Source: Mycogone perniciosa (taxonomy: Eukaryota; Ascomycota; Sordariomycetes; Hypocreales; Hypocreaceae). Taken from it: 64,000 nucleotides of DNA. Each line of letters starts with the position of its first letter. Positions within the stretch are counted from its first letter, which is position 1. The stretch covers positions 248,001-312,000 of the forward strand of contig JAOALB010000031.1 of NCBI GenBank assembly GCA_025331125.1. The letters are read 5' to 3'. Below, piece after piece: positions 1-13,300 of the stretch. A program made the translations under genes and the position numbers. The notes below the pieces were generated by a model that saw only the letters and a program-made list of their open reading frames with translations, was not told the DNA's origin and did no database searches.

Positions 1-496
1 AAATTAATGGCAAGGGAAGGGCGAGATAGTTGAATAGTGACAACCCGACTGTGGCTAGTGCGGCTCCCATGGTTGAAGCTGTTGCAAAGTCCATATCCTC
101 GGGTATATGCCATACGAGACGCGCAGGAACGGCGACATAGTCAGCGAATGTACCGTTGTGGAGGCGGAGGGGATCATTTCCGAAGACACCGCCAAATACA
201 CGATCGCCAACTTTGACAGGTCTCATCTTGTTGTTGGATCGCCAGGCATCGGCCGAGACGTCGGATCCCAGAGCAGCAACAACGCCTGAGAAGTCGGTTC
301 CGCTAGTCGCACCAGGTTGTGGTGACATGTCTGCTGCTTTGCCGTCCAAATGGTTGATAGAGACGCAAATAACGCGAACAAGAATGTCTGATGGCTCTAT
401 GTTCGGTAATGGTGAGTCTGGAAACACAGAAACCGTATTGGGTCCGGTAATCTTGAGAGCTCTTTGCGTATCTGGAAGGGGATTTGGCACCGGCAT
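1..496 (-). CDS. Trans-acting enoyl reductase of a PKS-NRPS cluster, partial (N-terminal 165 residues)
   Basis: An uninterrupted minus-strand frame opens with ATG at 496-494, with A at -3, and stays open to the window edge for 165 codons. It begins MPVPNPLPDTQRALKITG. The protein reads as the N-terminal GroES-like half of a medium-chain dehydrogenase/reductase: the segments ICVSINHLDGKAADM, GATSGTDFSGVVAALGSDV, VGDRVFGGVFG and NGTFADYVAVPA, then a segment like MGAALATVGLSLF leading towards the nucleotide-binding fold. Relatives such as LovC and TenC act in trans on the ACP-bound chain of a partner synthase whose own ER domain is dead, reducing enoyl intermediates with NADPH. The divergent PKS-NRPS next door is the expected partner. 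The family is about 360 residues, so roughly half lies outside the window, including the cofactor site. The family call is strong; the link to this synthase is inferred from position. Confidence 0.88.
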   Translation of the reverse strand, partial: MPVPNPLPDTQRALKITGPNTVSVFPDSPLPNIEPSDILVRVICVSINHLDGKAADMSPQPGATSGTDFSGVVAALGSDVSADAWRSNNKMRPVKVGDRVFGGVFGNDPLRLHNGTFADYVAVPARLVWHIPEDMDFATASTMGAALATVGLSLFNYLALPLPLI

Positions 497-1334
497 TGTG
501 AATAAAAATATCTAAATTGGTAATTGAATTGTTGGCGAAAGCGTGTTTTGTGTTCGAACTTGCTTCTAGAGATTCCTCGATATCTCAAGCCAGACTAGAC
601 TTGGGCAAACGATAGTGCTTCGATGGCAAGAGCTAACCCTGGTGCCGACGATGCCAGTTTCATACCTATGCATTTTAGTTACAGTTATTGAATGTCATAA
701 CGGAATGGTGTCTCCACCAAGGGAGCCCACTCCGTGTATGACAGCGGCACTATTCCCCAGGCCTCGGAGAATCCTTCCCGTGTCAGATCCAGAGGCTCGG
801 GAATTGAACTCCATAATACATCCTACCATTCTAAAATAGGAATTCAGGGGGATTTTCCGAGCCAAATTTCCCCGCCACTAGGACAGGGGGGCCACGCGTG
901 GGCCGTCTTACATGCCAAGGCTAATGTGCCGCCTTTCATGAAGAGAGAATAGGTTGGGATTCTTGAAAATGGCAGGCGAATTTACCCATGTCTCTTTTCT
1001 CCGTGTGACATTTTACATGGGCGTATCTAAGCTAACATCGGGTTGCTTTGGCAGAGGCAAGGAGGATCTACTCCGTATGCAGGTCAGCAAGATGATAACG
1101 GGAATTTCGTCAGCGGCGAGGCTGGTGGGCTCCAGAATAGCTCGCTTCACTTTCCAAATCCTCACCAAAGTCGATCTCGTCGCCATGCTCTTTTGAGATA
1201 TGTTATAATTAATGAAATAGGGTGGCATTCTCTTGAATTCCAACACCGCAAACGTCTTCATTCCATCTGTTGCAGCACCATCAAACTCCCTTCAGTCACA
1301 CTCAGAGTCTTGGACGAGAGATACATTCATCACC
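497..1334. promoter_or_regulatory. Divergent promoter region between the trans-ER and PKS-NRPS genes
   Basis: This 838-bp gap separates two start codons facing away from each other, so it must hold both promoters. A perfect 10-bp palindrome, CCACGCGTGG, lies at 892-901 within a longer imperfect palindrome (GGCCACGCGTGGGCC) and includes an ACGCGT core. A TATA-like stretch, TTATAATTAA, lies at 1203-1212, about 125 bp before the synthase ATG. Short open frames in the gap show no recognisable protein and are treated as chance. Shared control of the two genes is an inference from the layout. Confidence 0.6.
892..901. promoter_or_regulatory. Perfect 10-bp palindrome, candidate factor-binding site
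   Basis: CCACGCGTGG reads identically on both strands. It lies about 395 bp from the enoyl-reductase start and 435 bp from the synthase start, near the middle of the divergent promoter. The core ACGCGT matches the MCB element bound by MBF in yeasts, but cluster-specific zinc-cluster factors also bind palindromes. Function is unproven. Confidence 0.3.
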
Positions 1335-4300
1335 ATGGATCAACAACACCCACAAAATACCCAACAACCCAATGAGTCGATCGCCATTGTTGGATCGGCA
1401 TGCAGATTCCCAGGGGCTTCTAATTCGCCATCCAGGTTATGGGAACTGCTTCGTCAACCTCGCGATGTTTTGAAGGAGTTTGACCCAGAACATCTCACCT
1501 TGCAACGCTTCTACCATCCAAATGGTGATACCCACGGTGCCACAGACGTTCAAAACAAGTCCTATATCCTTGAGGAGGACACAAGGCTTTTCGATGCCTC
1601 CTTCTTTGGCATCAGCCCCGTGGAGGCTGCGGGTATGGATCCACAGCAACGGATCCTGCTCGAGACAGTCTACGAAGTCTTTGAGTCGGCTGGTATGACC
1701 CTTGAGGAACTTCGAGGCTCTTTGACATCAGTTCATGTGGGATGTATGACTTCAGACTACGCAACCATTCAGTCTCGCGATACCGAGACAGTGGCCAAGT
1801 ATAATGCCACTGGTCCAGCTAACAGCATCCTATCCAACCGCATTTCCTACATCTTCGACCTCAAGGGTCCATCAGAAACAATCGATACAGCCTGCTCCAG
1901 TTCCCTGGTGGCATTACACAATGCTGCACGCGGGCTGCTCAGCGGCGACTGTGACACTGCCATCGTGGCTGGTGTCAATCTCATTTTCGATCCGGCTCCA
2001 TACATCAACGAGTCAAAACTCCATATGCTTTCACCTGACGCAAGATCCCGCATGTGGAATAAGTCTGCAAATGGATATGCCCGCGGCGAGGGCGCTGGTG
2101 CATTGCTTCTCAAGCGCCTCGATCAGGCCCTGAAAGACGGCGACCACATTGAAGGCATTGTTAGGGGCACGGGGGTCAACTCTGACGGCCAGAGTCCAGG
2201 AATCACTATGCCTTTTGCTCCCACACAGACCGCGCTTATCCGTCAAACTTATGTTCGTGCTGGATTGGATCCAGTCAAGGATCGACCTCAGTACATCGAA
2301 TGCCACGGTACAGGAACTCCTGCGGGTGATCCAGTGGAAGCTCATGCACTCAGCGACGCTTTCGTCGGCGGTCAAACTTCTGTTGATGATCCAATCTATG
2401 TGGGATCTATCAAGACCGTGATCGGGCACCTCAAGGGCGGTGCAGGTCTTGCTGGTGTTATCAAGGTGCTCCTCGGCCTTAAACACCGTGTCATTCCACC
2501 AAATCTTCTATTCAAGGAACTTAATCCGGCACTTCGTCCGTTCTATGGCCCTCTTCAGATACCCACGACCGCGATTCCCTGGCCGAACCTACCACCTGGT
2601 GTCCCTGCTCGCGCCAGTGTTAACAGCTTTGGGTTTGGAGGCACCAATGCCCATGTCATCATCGAGAGCTTTGACAATGAGTCAGTCTCAAGACGAGACG
2701 AAGCCACTTCAGAATCTGCTGAGGGTGTTCCGGGACCTCTGCTATTTTCGGCCAATTCTGGAGCATCACTGCTTCGAACAGTTCAGGCACATTTGGAGCA
2801 CTTGGAACAGCATCATTCGCTTGATGTGCGAGACTTGAGCTCACTGCTCCAGACTAGGCGATCCACTCACCGAGTTCGCGCTCACTTTTCTGGTTCATCT
2901 CGGGAGGCTATCCTGGCAAGATTGACCGAGTTTGTAAAGATTAACGAGAATGCTGAAAGCAATAACATTGGACATCAACCCCAGCTGGTCAATCCAAAGG
3001 AGGTTTCCGGTATCCTCGGCGTCTTCACTGGCCAAGGTGCGCAATGGCCTACCATGGGTCGGGAGTTAGTTGAGAAATCACCACTCTTTCGCCGGACTCT
3101 TGAAGAATGCCAGGCTGTTTTGCAAGAACTACCAGTAAATGATCGCCCAGAATGGTCTCTCATGAATGAATTGACCGTGGAGGCGTCCACTTCACGGGTG
3201 TCTGAGGCCGCCATCTCCCAACCCTTGTGCACAGCTATTCAGCTCGCCCTTCTTAATCTCCTCAAGGCTGCTGGTATTAGCTTTGATGCAGCTGTTGGCC
3301 ACTCTTCCGGCGAGATTGCAGCGACTTATGCTGCGGGTATCATCACTCTCAAGGGAGCTATGCAGATCGCCTATTATCGAGGCCTACATGCAAGGAATGC
3401 GGGTGGTTCCAATGGCGAACGAGGTGGCATGCTGGCCGCTGGTTTGTCCATTATGGAAGCCCGAGAATTCTGCAATCGCTCAGAGTTCAGCGGTTGTATC
3501 AAGGTGGCCGCAAGTAATGCACCGAAGTCCGTGACCCTTTCGGGTGATCTTGGTGCCATCACTAAGGCCCACGAGCTGTTGCAAGCGCAGAACACCTTTT
3601 CGCGCCAGCTCAAAGTCGATACTGCATACCACTCTCACCATATGCAGCCTTGCGCGGAGCCATATCTCCAATCACTACTCGCTTGTGATATCGAAGTCAG
3701 ACAGCCTACAGGCCGGTGCACATGGATCTCAAGTGTGCGAGGTGATACCCAACTTCTCAAGGGTGACCTCAGCTCTCTCAAGGGTCAGTATTGGGTAGAC
3801 AACATGGTCAGGACGGTACTATTTACCCAGGCCATTGAGTCGTCTATTTGGCACGGAGGTCCATTCGACCTGGCAATCGAGGTCGGCCCTCATCCTGCGC
3901 TCAAGGGCCCGACTGAGCAGACCATGAAGGCGTCCTATGGATCTATGCCAGTGCACACAGGAGTACTTAAGCGTGGTGATAGCGATGTCGAGGCATTCTC
4001 AACGGCAATAGGCGTTGCTTGGTCACAACTTGGTCCGACGTTCGTTGACTTTGTAGGGTATCGCAATGCTTTCTACGAGACTCAGCCACTACCTCCCAAA
4101 ATCCTTAAAGATCTGCCACCTTATTCTTGGGATCATGACAAGGTCTACTGGCGTGAAGGCCGTTTGTCTCGCAGATTTAGGCTTGGTAAAGATCAATGCC
4201 ACGAGCTCTTGGGACGCCGCACACTGGATGACAACGAAAGCGAACCGCGCTGGCGCAATGTCCTCAAGCTGAGTGAGATTCCTTGGCTGAGTGGTCACGA

Positions 4301-7300
4301 GGTGTTGGGTGAAGTATTGCTCCCAGGTGCCTCATATGTCTCCATTGCAGTGGAGGCTGGTAAGAACATTGCAAACGGGAAACCAATTCGAATGATCGAG
4401 GTTGAGAATGTTCATATTATACGCCCCGTTGTTGTGCCAGACAACACTGATGGTGTTGAGACGTTATTCACTGCTCACTTGATTGAGACGACCAAAGAGC
4501 GCATACGAGCGAAGTTCTCGTATTACGTTTGCCCCGATGAAGCTGTTGGATCGATGCTTCAGACCTGCCGCGGTGATCTCTGCATCGATCTTGAAACGCA
4601 ATTGCACGCCGTGTCTGAGGACTTGCTACCCTCAAAAGAGGTGACGCCTCCAAATCTGACAAGCATCGATACTGAGCGAGTATACTCGTTGTTCAAGGAC
4701 ATCGGACTGAACTACTCTGGCTATTTCCGCGGAATCTCAGCCATAGGCCGCTGTCTCAACTATGCCAACACCACCAGTATCTGGACCGAGGGCTTGAGTG
4801 ATGGATACGTTGTTCACCCTGCAATGCTAGACGTTGCCTTCCAGACAATGTTCATTGCCAAAGCCCATCCTGCCAGTCGTCAAATTTCTTCTGCTCTGCT
4901 TCCGTCCCGTATCGATCGCGTCCGCATCAATCCGTCTGTTCCAATTTTACAGCCAGATGGCGCCCAAACTACCGCTGAGTTTGAGACGTGGGCTGTTACG
5001 CAAACTGCAACTTCACTGATAGGCGACCTTAACATTTATGATGCCACAACCAGCAGGACATTCTTGCAAGTTGAAGGTCTTGCTGTAAATGCTGTTGGTG
5101 AACAGGATGCCTCGCAGGACCGATCGATGTTCTCCAAGACAGTCTGGGCAAATGATGCCTCCCTTGGTGTGCTTGAGCCTACCCGTGATCCCGTCAAGGA
5201 TGCCCAGGGATTACGCATGGCCCACGCTGTTGAGCGCGTTGCACTGTTCTATGTGAAACTCATTGTGGATCAGATTGATGTCGAGGAGCGGAAGAGTTTC
5301 CAGTGGTATCACCAGCGCATGTTTGAGGCTTTTGAGGAGCATCTAAAGATTGTCAAGGATGGCGAGCATCCCGTCATCTTGAGCGAGTGGCTAGATGACA
5401 AGCCGTCAGTCTTGGATGAGATCAACGCAGAGCACGGTGATACCATTGATCTGAAGCTACTTCATGCTGTGGGCAAGGATCTGGCAGATGTGGTCCGAGG
5501 AAAGAAGCAGATGCTGGAGGTCATGACCAAAGATGACATGCTAAACCGCTTCTACATGGAAGGCTATGCGTCTGTGCCGACGAACAAGTCCGTTGGCGAA
5601 GTGATGAAGCAGCTGACGTACAAGTTCCCGCGCACAAGTATCCTCGAAATCGGTGCAGGTACAGGTGGCACTGTAAGTCTCTCATCCAATAGCTCAATAC
5701 ATGGCAAGATTACTGACTTGATGATCGTGACAGACATGGAGTGTGCTGAATGCAATCGACAACTCATACGATTCTTACACGTACACTGATGTATCCTCTG
5801 GCTTTTTCCCAACAGCAGAAGAGAAATTCTCCAAATTCGTAGACAAGATGATGTTTAAGGTGCTGGACATTGAGAAAGAACCCGAAGAACAGGGCTTTGC
5901 CGACCATTCTTACGATATCATCGTCGCAGCTCTTGTTCTCCATGCTACCCACGATCTGGAGAAGATGATGCGACATTCCCGGTCGCTGCTTAAACCAGGT
6001 GGCTATCTCATGACGGTGGAACTTACAGGCACAATGAGCGTCCATGCTACCTTTATTATGGGTGGCCTCCCAGGATGGTGGTTGGGAGAAAAGGATGGTC
6101 GACGACTCAGTCCACTGGTCACTTCAATGGAATGGGACAGAATCTTGCAAGACACAGGATTTTCAGGCTGTGATACCGTCATCCACGACTTGGCTGACGA
6201 GGACAAGCATCGTACAGCACTGATTGTTAGCCAGGCTGTTGATGATGCCTTCCAGCATCTGCGTGCGCCCCTGGCTGCCGTGACGGAACTCTCTTCTCCC
6301 ACCGATCCATTGCTTGTCATCGGCGGGAAGCGACTCTCAACATCAAAGATTATGAGGGAGATCCAGAAGCTGTTTCCGAGACAATGGGAGCGTCGGATCC
6401 GATACTTCAAGAGCATTGATGATGTTGACGTGTCCAAGTTGACTCCTGGAGTTGATGTCATTTGTCTCCACGACGCCGACGAGCCTCTATTCGCAAACAC
6501 CATTACAGCATCTCGAATGGCAATCTTCCAAAGCCTCCTTATGAATGCGAAGAATATGCTCTGGGTCCCTGGCGCCGGCAAGTCTCACGTTCCACGAGCA
6601 AACCTCATTCACGGCATCATGCGTGTGGTTCCCTCAGAACTGCCTCACTTAAATGTGCAGGTTCTTGGCCTAGAAGCTGGAGAGGCCCCTGCTATTATCG
6701 CCAGGCATTGTATCGAGACCTTCTTGAGACTCAGGGCCGCGGGGGCTACTGATGGCAACACCAGCAGCATGCTCTGGATGACAGAGCCTGAGCTTGAGAT
6801 TCTTGAAAGTGGTGAAACTGTGATACCACGAGTTATTCCGGACGTCGCCATGAATGAGCTCTACAATGCTTCAAAGCGAGCCATCACCAAGGCCGTTGAC
6901 GCAACTGATATCGCTGTTCAGGCTGTTTCCAGAAACGACAAGGTGGTACTGCAAGTTGCCAGCACGGACAATGGGACTGATGGCCACCGCATTCGAGTTG
7001 ATGTGAGGTACGCCTTGCACATTCCTGGCCAGGGTGGCAGCAGCCTCTATTTGGTTTGCGGAAAGGCTAAATCCTCCTGGGTTGTGGCAATTTCCAATTT
7101 CAATGCTTCTGCTCTCAACATCGAGCCCTCAGAGCTTGTCACTATCGATGGTCATGAATGCACACCTGGCAATCTTGCTGCCATGGCCGACTTCATGTTC
7201 ACATGGTCCATTGCAAATCTGGCCGCCCCAGAAAGCTCAGTGCTCCTGTATGAGGCCGAGGATTCACTGGCTGACATGGTGACCTCAAGGATTGAGACAC

Positions 7301-10300
7301 AGGGCGGCAAGGCATTCTTTGCTTCGTCGAAGAGTGATGCCTCCGCTAACTGCATCAAGATCCATGCACTGGCGTCGAAGCGCACTGTTCAGCAAGCTGT
7401 TCCTCGTGACGTTCAACTGTATATCGATTGCTCCGAGGGAACCTCTTCCGCTTCAAGCACACTTCGAATGAGCCTGGCCACTGGCTGCAGGGTCCAACAG
7501 CTGGATCAGGATCTTCTCCAAGAAGTATTCTGCGCCATGAAGAAGGAGTCTGCAGCACTTGTACAAGAATCGTATACATGGATCAAGGGATCTTCCAGTT
7601 CAAAGAAGTCATTCAACAGTGATATTATTGAGGCTTCACAGCTTGCTGGTGCCAATTCATCATCTCTCATGCGCAAGAGATATGTGATCGATTGGAGAAA
7701 ACGAGATTCTCTCACTATCACAGTGCAGCCACTCAATCTAGAGGGTCTGTTCAGGCCAGACATGACATACTTCATGGCTGGCATGGCAGGAGGTCTAGGT
7801 CTGTCCATCTGTCAATGGATGATCCGCAATGGAGCCAAGCACATGGTAATTACAAGTCGGAATCCTCAAGTTGATCAAGTTACGCTTGATGAAGCTCGCC
7901 GTGCTGGTGCTTCTGTGCAAGTTTTCCCAATGGATCTGACCAACAAAGCTTCGATTGAGAGTGTAGTTCGACAAGTGCATGATACAATGCCCCCGATCGC
8001 AGGTGTCTGCAATGCTGCAATGGTCTTGAAGGATGGTTTCTTCATTGACATGGACGTCGACCAGTTCAATAACACGCTTGCGGCCAAAGTCATAGGTTCC
8101 GAGCACCTCGATGCCGTTTTTGCCAACACACCCCTGGACTTCTTCATTCTGCTTGGATCCGTTGCATCTGTCATTGGCAACGTTGGTCAATCGAACTACC
8201 ACGCTGCCAACTTGTTCATGACGAGCCTCGTTACACAGCGTCGCTCGCTCGGGCTCGCTGCATCAATTATTCACATTGCCTATGTCACTGACGTCGGTTA
8301 CGTGACGCGCGAGGAGCGAGATCGCCAGCTCGACTCCCACTTTCGCAAGGTCCGACTCATGCCTACCTCTGAGACAGACGTTCACCACGCATTTACCGAA
8401 GCTATTAGAGGAGGCAAACCAGGCAGTTTCTCTGGCTCGCACGATATCATCATGGGAATTGAGCCATTAAATGAGCCTATTCCTCTTGACCAGCAGCCGC
8501 TGTGGTTGAAGAACCCGCGCTTCGCTCACTTCGCCCAGCACACTGTCTTACATGCCCAACAAGAGCGTACTACTGGAGGTAGTTCCGGTAATGTCAGAGT
8601 ACAAGTCGACGAGGCAAAGACTGAGGAAGAAGCAATCTCCGCAGTAATGGCGGCCTTTTGCGGCAAGCTGGAGTCCATTCTACAACTCTCATCTGGCAGT
8701 ATCAACGTCCAGCGACCCATCACCGACTTGGGCATTGACTCGCTCGTCGCAGTCGAGATTCGAACATGGTTCCTAAAGGAACTTGGAGCTGATGTGCCCG
8801 TAGTCAAGATTTTAGGAGGCGATACAGTCCTACAGCTCTCTACAACAGCCACCAAGAAGTTGCTGGCAAAGAACATGAAGGCAGACGCGGCAAAGTCACA
8901 AGATGGGACGCCGGCCGACACTGCAATCCAGACACCTTCCAGTTCCCAACAGTATGTTCCTTCGTCTCAGGTCACCACCGGATCATATGATGTTTCTTCT
9001 TCTACCGGCAGTTCATCTGATCCTGTCATCACGGTATCGAGGGCTGACAGCGATCAACTTCTGCAGGTAGTTAGCGAGAGAGGCTCCGAGTCCGATAGTG
9101 TCAGTATCTTAACCGTCACCAGTAGACAAGAAGGCTCGGTCACCAGCACAAGCTCGTACAACAAGGCTGAGACGGAGGAAGCAGACACAACATCGGATAT
9201 TTCCAGTGTTTCTGATCTCGAGGAGTCGGAAGAGGAGAAGCAGCTCAAACCAGATATCATCCGCGAGGAACGAATGTCACCAGCCCAGTCTCGCATCTGG
9301 TTTCTTTCCAAGCACCTAGAAGATGCGACGTCTTACAACATGGCTTTTCGCTACCGAGTGAAGGGGTCCATCAGCATTGCCAGACTACGGCACGCACTCT
9401 CAGTGATAACACACAATCACGAATCTCTAAGGATGTGCTTTTACTCACGTCTCGAGGATGGTCACCCGGTTCAGGGCGTGATGCCTTCATCATTGTATAA
9501 GTTCAACCATATCACCAACGCCCAGGATGTTGATGCCAATAAGGAAATGGCTCGACTTGCCACGCGACAGTGGGATCTTGAGCATGGCCACACGTTTGAA
9601 GTGGTATTGCTTAGTCGCAATTCTGAGGATCATGATCTCATTATTGCCTATCATCACATTATCATGGATGTTGTGGGATTCGGCGTCATCTTACAAGACT
9701 TGAATAAGGCATACCTTATGCAAACATTGAAAAGGACAGCGGGCTCATACATAGAATACTCGACACAGCAACTCAAGCAGCAGAGTCAAGGTGTTTTTGA
9801 CGAACATCTCGCTTTCTGGCAGACGGAGTTTGAAACTCTGCCTGAAAATCTTCCCCGACTACCATTCGCTCATATAAACAATCGCCCGACAACGTCTGGC
9901 CGTGGAAGCCACCATGTATATCGAGAGCTCAAGGAAGCACAATTCACTGGTCTCAAGGCTACTTGTCAGCGTCTTCGCATCAGCCCATTCCACTTCCATC
10001 TATCCATTCTGCAGATTTTACTCGCCCGCCACGCCAAAATTGAAGACATGTGTATCGGCATTGTTGATGCTAATCGCAATGACCACCGCTTCGCCACGAC
10101 AGTCGGCTGTTTCGTCAATATGGTTCCAGTCCGCTTGCGTGTACCTGCGGATGCTGCTTTTGCGGATATTGCGCGCAGAACCTCCAAAAAGGCTCTTCAA
10201 GCACTCTCCAATTCTGCAGTGCCATTTGATATGATACTTGACCATATCAAGGTTCCGCGATCAACCGATAGGACGCCATTGTTCCAGGTCGCCTTGAATT

Positions 10301-13300
10301 ACCGCACTGGATCAATCTGGGAGATGCCCCTGGGTGAGGCGAAGATGGACATTACGGACGTCAAGGACGCGAATAACCCATACGACATCAGTCTGGGAAT
10401 TGCAGAGACGCGCACTAGTTGCATGGTGGAGATATACGGCTTGTCTTCCATGTACAGCGAGGAAGCATGCAACACCATGTTGGACTCATACATGCGTCTG
10501 CTGAGTGACTTTGTCAACAATTCGGACATGCAGATCAACAAGTGCAATATTCATGACGAATTCCAAGTTAGCCACGCAATTCAGCTGGGAACAGGCCCCA
10601 AGATGGACTTCGGATGGCCATCTACCCTCTCCCAGCGGTTCTTGGATATCACCCACCTACATGCTTCTCACCCTGCTATCACAGACAGGACACTTACTCT
10701 CTCATACTCCGATCTGGTTATTCGTATGCACACTATCGCCGACGCAATAATTCGTAGAGGATGCAACCTGGGTGATCATGTCGCAGTCTTATGTGAGCCC
10801 TCAATGGATTCTGTGGCAGCCATGTTAGCCGTGCTTCACGTTGGAGGTGTTTATGTGCCTTTGGACGTCAGCTTACCTACTGCACGGCACGCAGCCATGG
10901 TGAAGAGCTGTAGCCCGTCCCTTATTCTGACTCACTCAGCTACTGAGAGTCACATGCGCGATCTTGTGGATGAAGTTGGATCAATCGAGGAAGTAATTAT
11001 AGATACCATCTCCGGGGACTCTCATATCGAAGTACCATGTTCTGCAAAGCCAGACACTTACGTCGTTCTGCTTTTCACAAGCGGCTCAACGGGCACGCCC
11101 AAAGGCATCCTACTTTCTCAAGCCAGCTTTGTCAATCATCTAGCCTTGAAAACGGACATGCTACGTCTTGGCCAGGGAAGTGTTTTGCAGCAGAGCTCTC
11201 TCGGTTTCGACATGTCCTTGATACAGATCTTCTGCGCACTCGCCAATGGTGGTAGACTAGTGGTTGCACCATATGAAATGAGGCGAGATCCTGTCGAAAT
11301 GACAGGTCTCGTGGGCCGCGAGCAAATCTCACTCACTATCGCAACCCCGTCTGAGTATCTTGCTTGGACACGCTATGGGCCTGATTCATTGAAGGAGAAT
11401 AAGGCCTGGCGCCATGCTTGTATGGGCGGCGAACCTGTTACTCAACAGCTGATGAATGAGTTCCGTCATCTGGGTTTGGACCATCTGGAACTCACAAACT
11501 GTTATGGTCCAACTGAGATCACGGCTGCCGCAACTTTCCAGACGATCCGACTTGAGGAGGAACATGGTGAAGGAGATGATCGAGCCAAGTATGCAGTAGG
11601 CAAAGCGCTGCCCAACTATTCCGTTTCCATCTTGGACGCATCTGGTCAGCCTCAGCCAGTTAATCACACTGGTGAGATTTGCATTGGAGGCGCAGGAGTG
11701 GCTCTCGGTTACCTCAACGGAACAAAGGAGTCACAACTGAAATTTATGACCAAAGAGTCGGGCAGACAATATCGTACTGGCGATCGGGGATGCCTCATGT
11801 CTGACGGAACCCTGCTGTGCCTTGGCCGCATTGATGGCGATACTCAGATCAAGCTTCGAGGTCTGCGTATTGATCTTCAAGAAGTCGAGGTGGCCCTCGT
11901 GCAAGCTTCATGTGGTCTACTCTCTACCACCATCGTTTCTCAACGAGGAGACGTGCTCATCGCACACGCTACCTTCTCAGCGGGCACAAGTGGGGACAAG
12001 ATCAAAGAGGCAGAGGTGACCAAGATTCTCGGCCATCTGAAACTGCCACAGTATTTTATCCCAACCAGCGTCATAGTGCTTCCCACACTGCCTACCAATG
12101 CCAACGGTAAACTCGATCGCAAAGCCATTGCTGCTCTTCCTTTGCCAGAGAGTGCGTCTCAGTCAGGCACGTTTTCGGGGTCCCACAAGGAGAAAATGAC
12201 GGTTCGAGAAGGAGAGTTGCGGCTGCTATGGGAACGTGTTCTCCCAAGCACAACTATTACTCGCATCGCGCCATCGTCAGACTTCTTTCTTCTGGGTGGC
12301 AATTCCCTGCTACTCATGAAGCTTCAGGCCGCCCTTAAAGACTCCATGAATGTGTTCATGTCGACTCGCACATTGTACCAAGCTAGCACCTTGCGAGAGA
12401 TGGCCCGATGCATTGAAAAGCAGAGAGAGGAACAGGCCGTGAACGACCCAAAGAAGGAGATTGACTGGGCGGCAGAGACCGCTATACCGAAGTGGTTGCT
12501 GAGCCAAATCCGCAAGCAACCTGGTTCCACCAGAAAGCCAAAGTCAACAAAATCTCGGGGCATCGAAGTCTTGATGACTGGTGCAACAGGCTTCCTTGGC
12601 GGCCATCTCCTGAAGTCTCTCATTCAGTCTAGCAATGTGCACAGAGTTCATTGCATCGCCGTGCTTGCTGATGATCAAAACCTGTTGCCCGCGGATGACA
12701 AGGTTGAATTTTACACGGGAAGCTTGCTCTCTCCAACTCTTGGGCTTACTATAGCCGAGCGTCAACACCTTGAAGAAACAGTTAACGTTATTGTGCATGC
12801 CGGTGCTAATGGCCATTGTCTCAACACATATGCTTCACTCCGCACACCAAATCTGCTCTCTACACAATTCCTCGCATCACTGGCTCTGCCTCGCTCCGTC
12901 CCACTCCTTTTCTTGTCTTCGAATCGAGTTGTTCTGTTGTCTGGAAACACCGCGCCACCGCCAGGTTCTGTTGCTGCGTTTCCGCCTTCTACAGATGGCC
13001 GTGAGGGTCATATGATGAGCAAGTGGGCGAGTGAAGCATTTTTGGAAAATCTTGTGAACCACATGGAGGTTGGTTCTCGACAGGGCCGTCAGACACCATG
13101 GACTGTCTCTGTTCATCGTCCTGCTGTCATTGTCAGCGATCAAGCTCCAAATTCAGATGCACTGAATGCAATCTTGCGGTACTCATTATTGATACAATGT
13201 GCGCCGCGAATGGACCGAGTTGCGGGTTATCTGGATCTCGCACATTTGGACAAGGTAGTGGAAGAGCTGTCACAGGAGGTTGTTAAACTTGCCGTAGCCG

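Noticed and set aside
107..515. Plus-strand open frames at the left edge
   Set aside because: They are shadows of the minus-strand enoyl reductase, whose conserved motifs fix the coding strand.
954..1261. Overlapping short open frames in the divergent promoter (both strands)
   Set aside because: Under about 110 codons, mutually overlapping, no recognisable domain, and located where two promoters are expected.
1233..1334. Upstream in-frame Met giving 34 extra residues on the PKS-NRPS
   Set aside because: The ATG at 1335 has a much better start context and directly precedes the usual short KS leader; the extension has no family resemblance and falls in what is probably 5' UTR.
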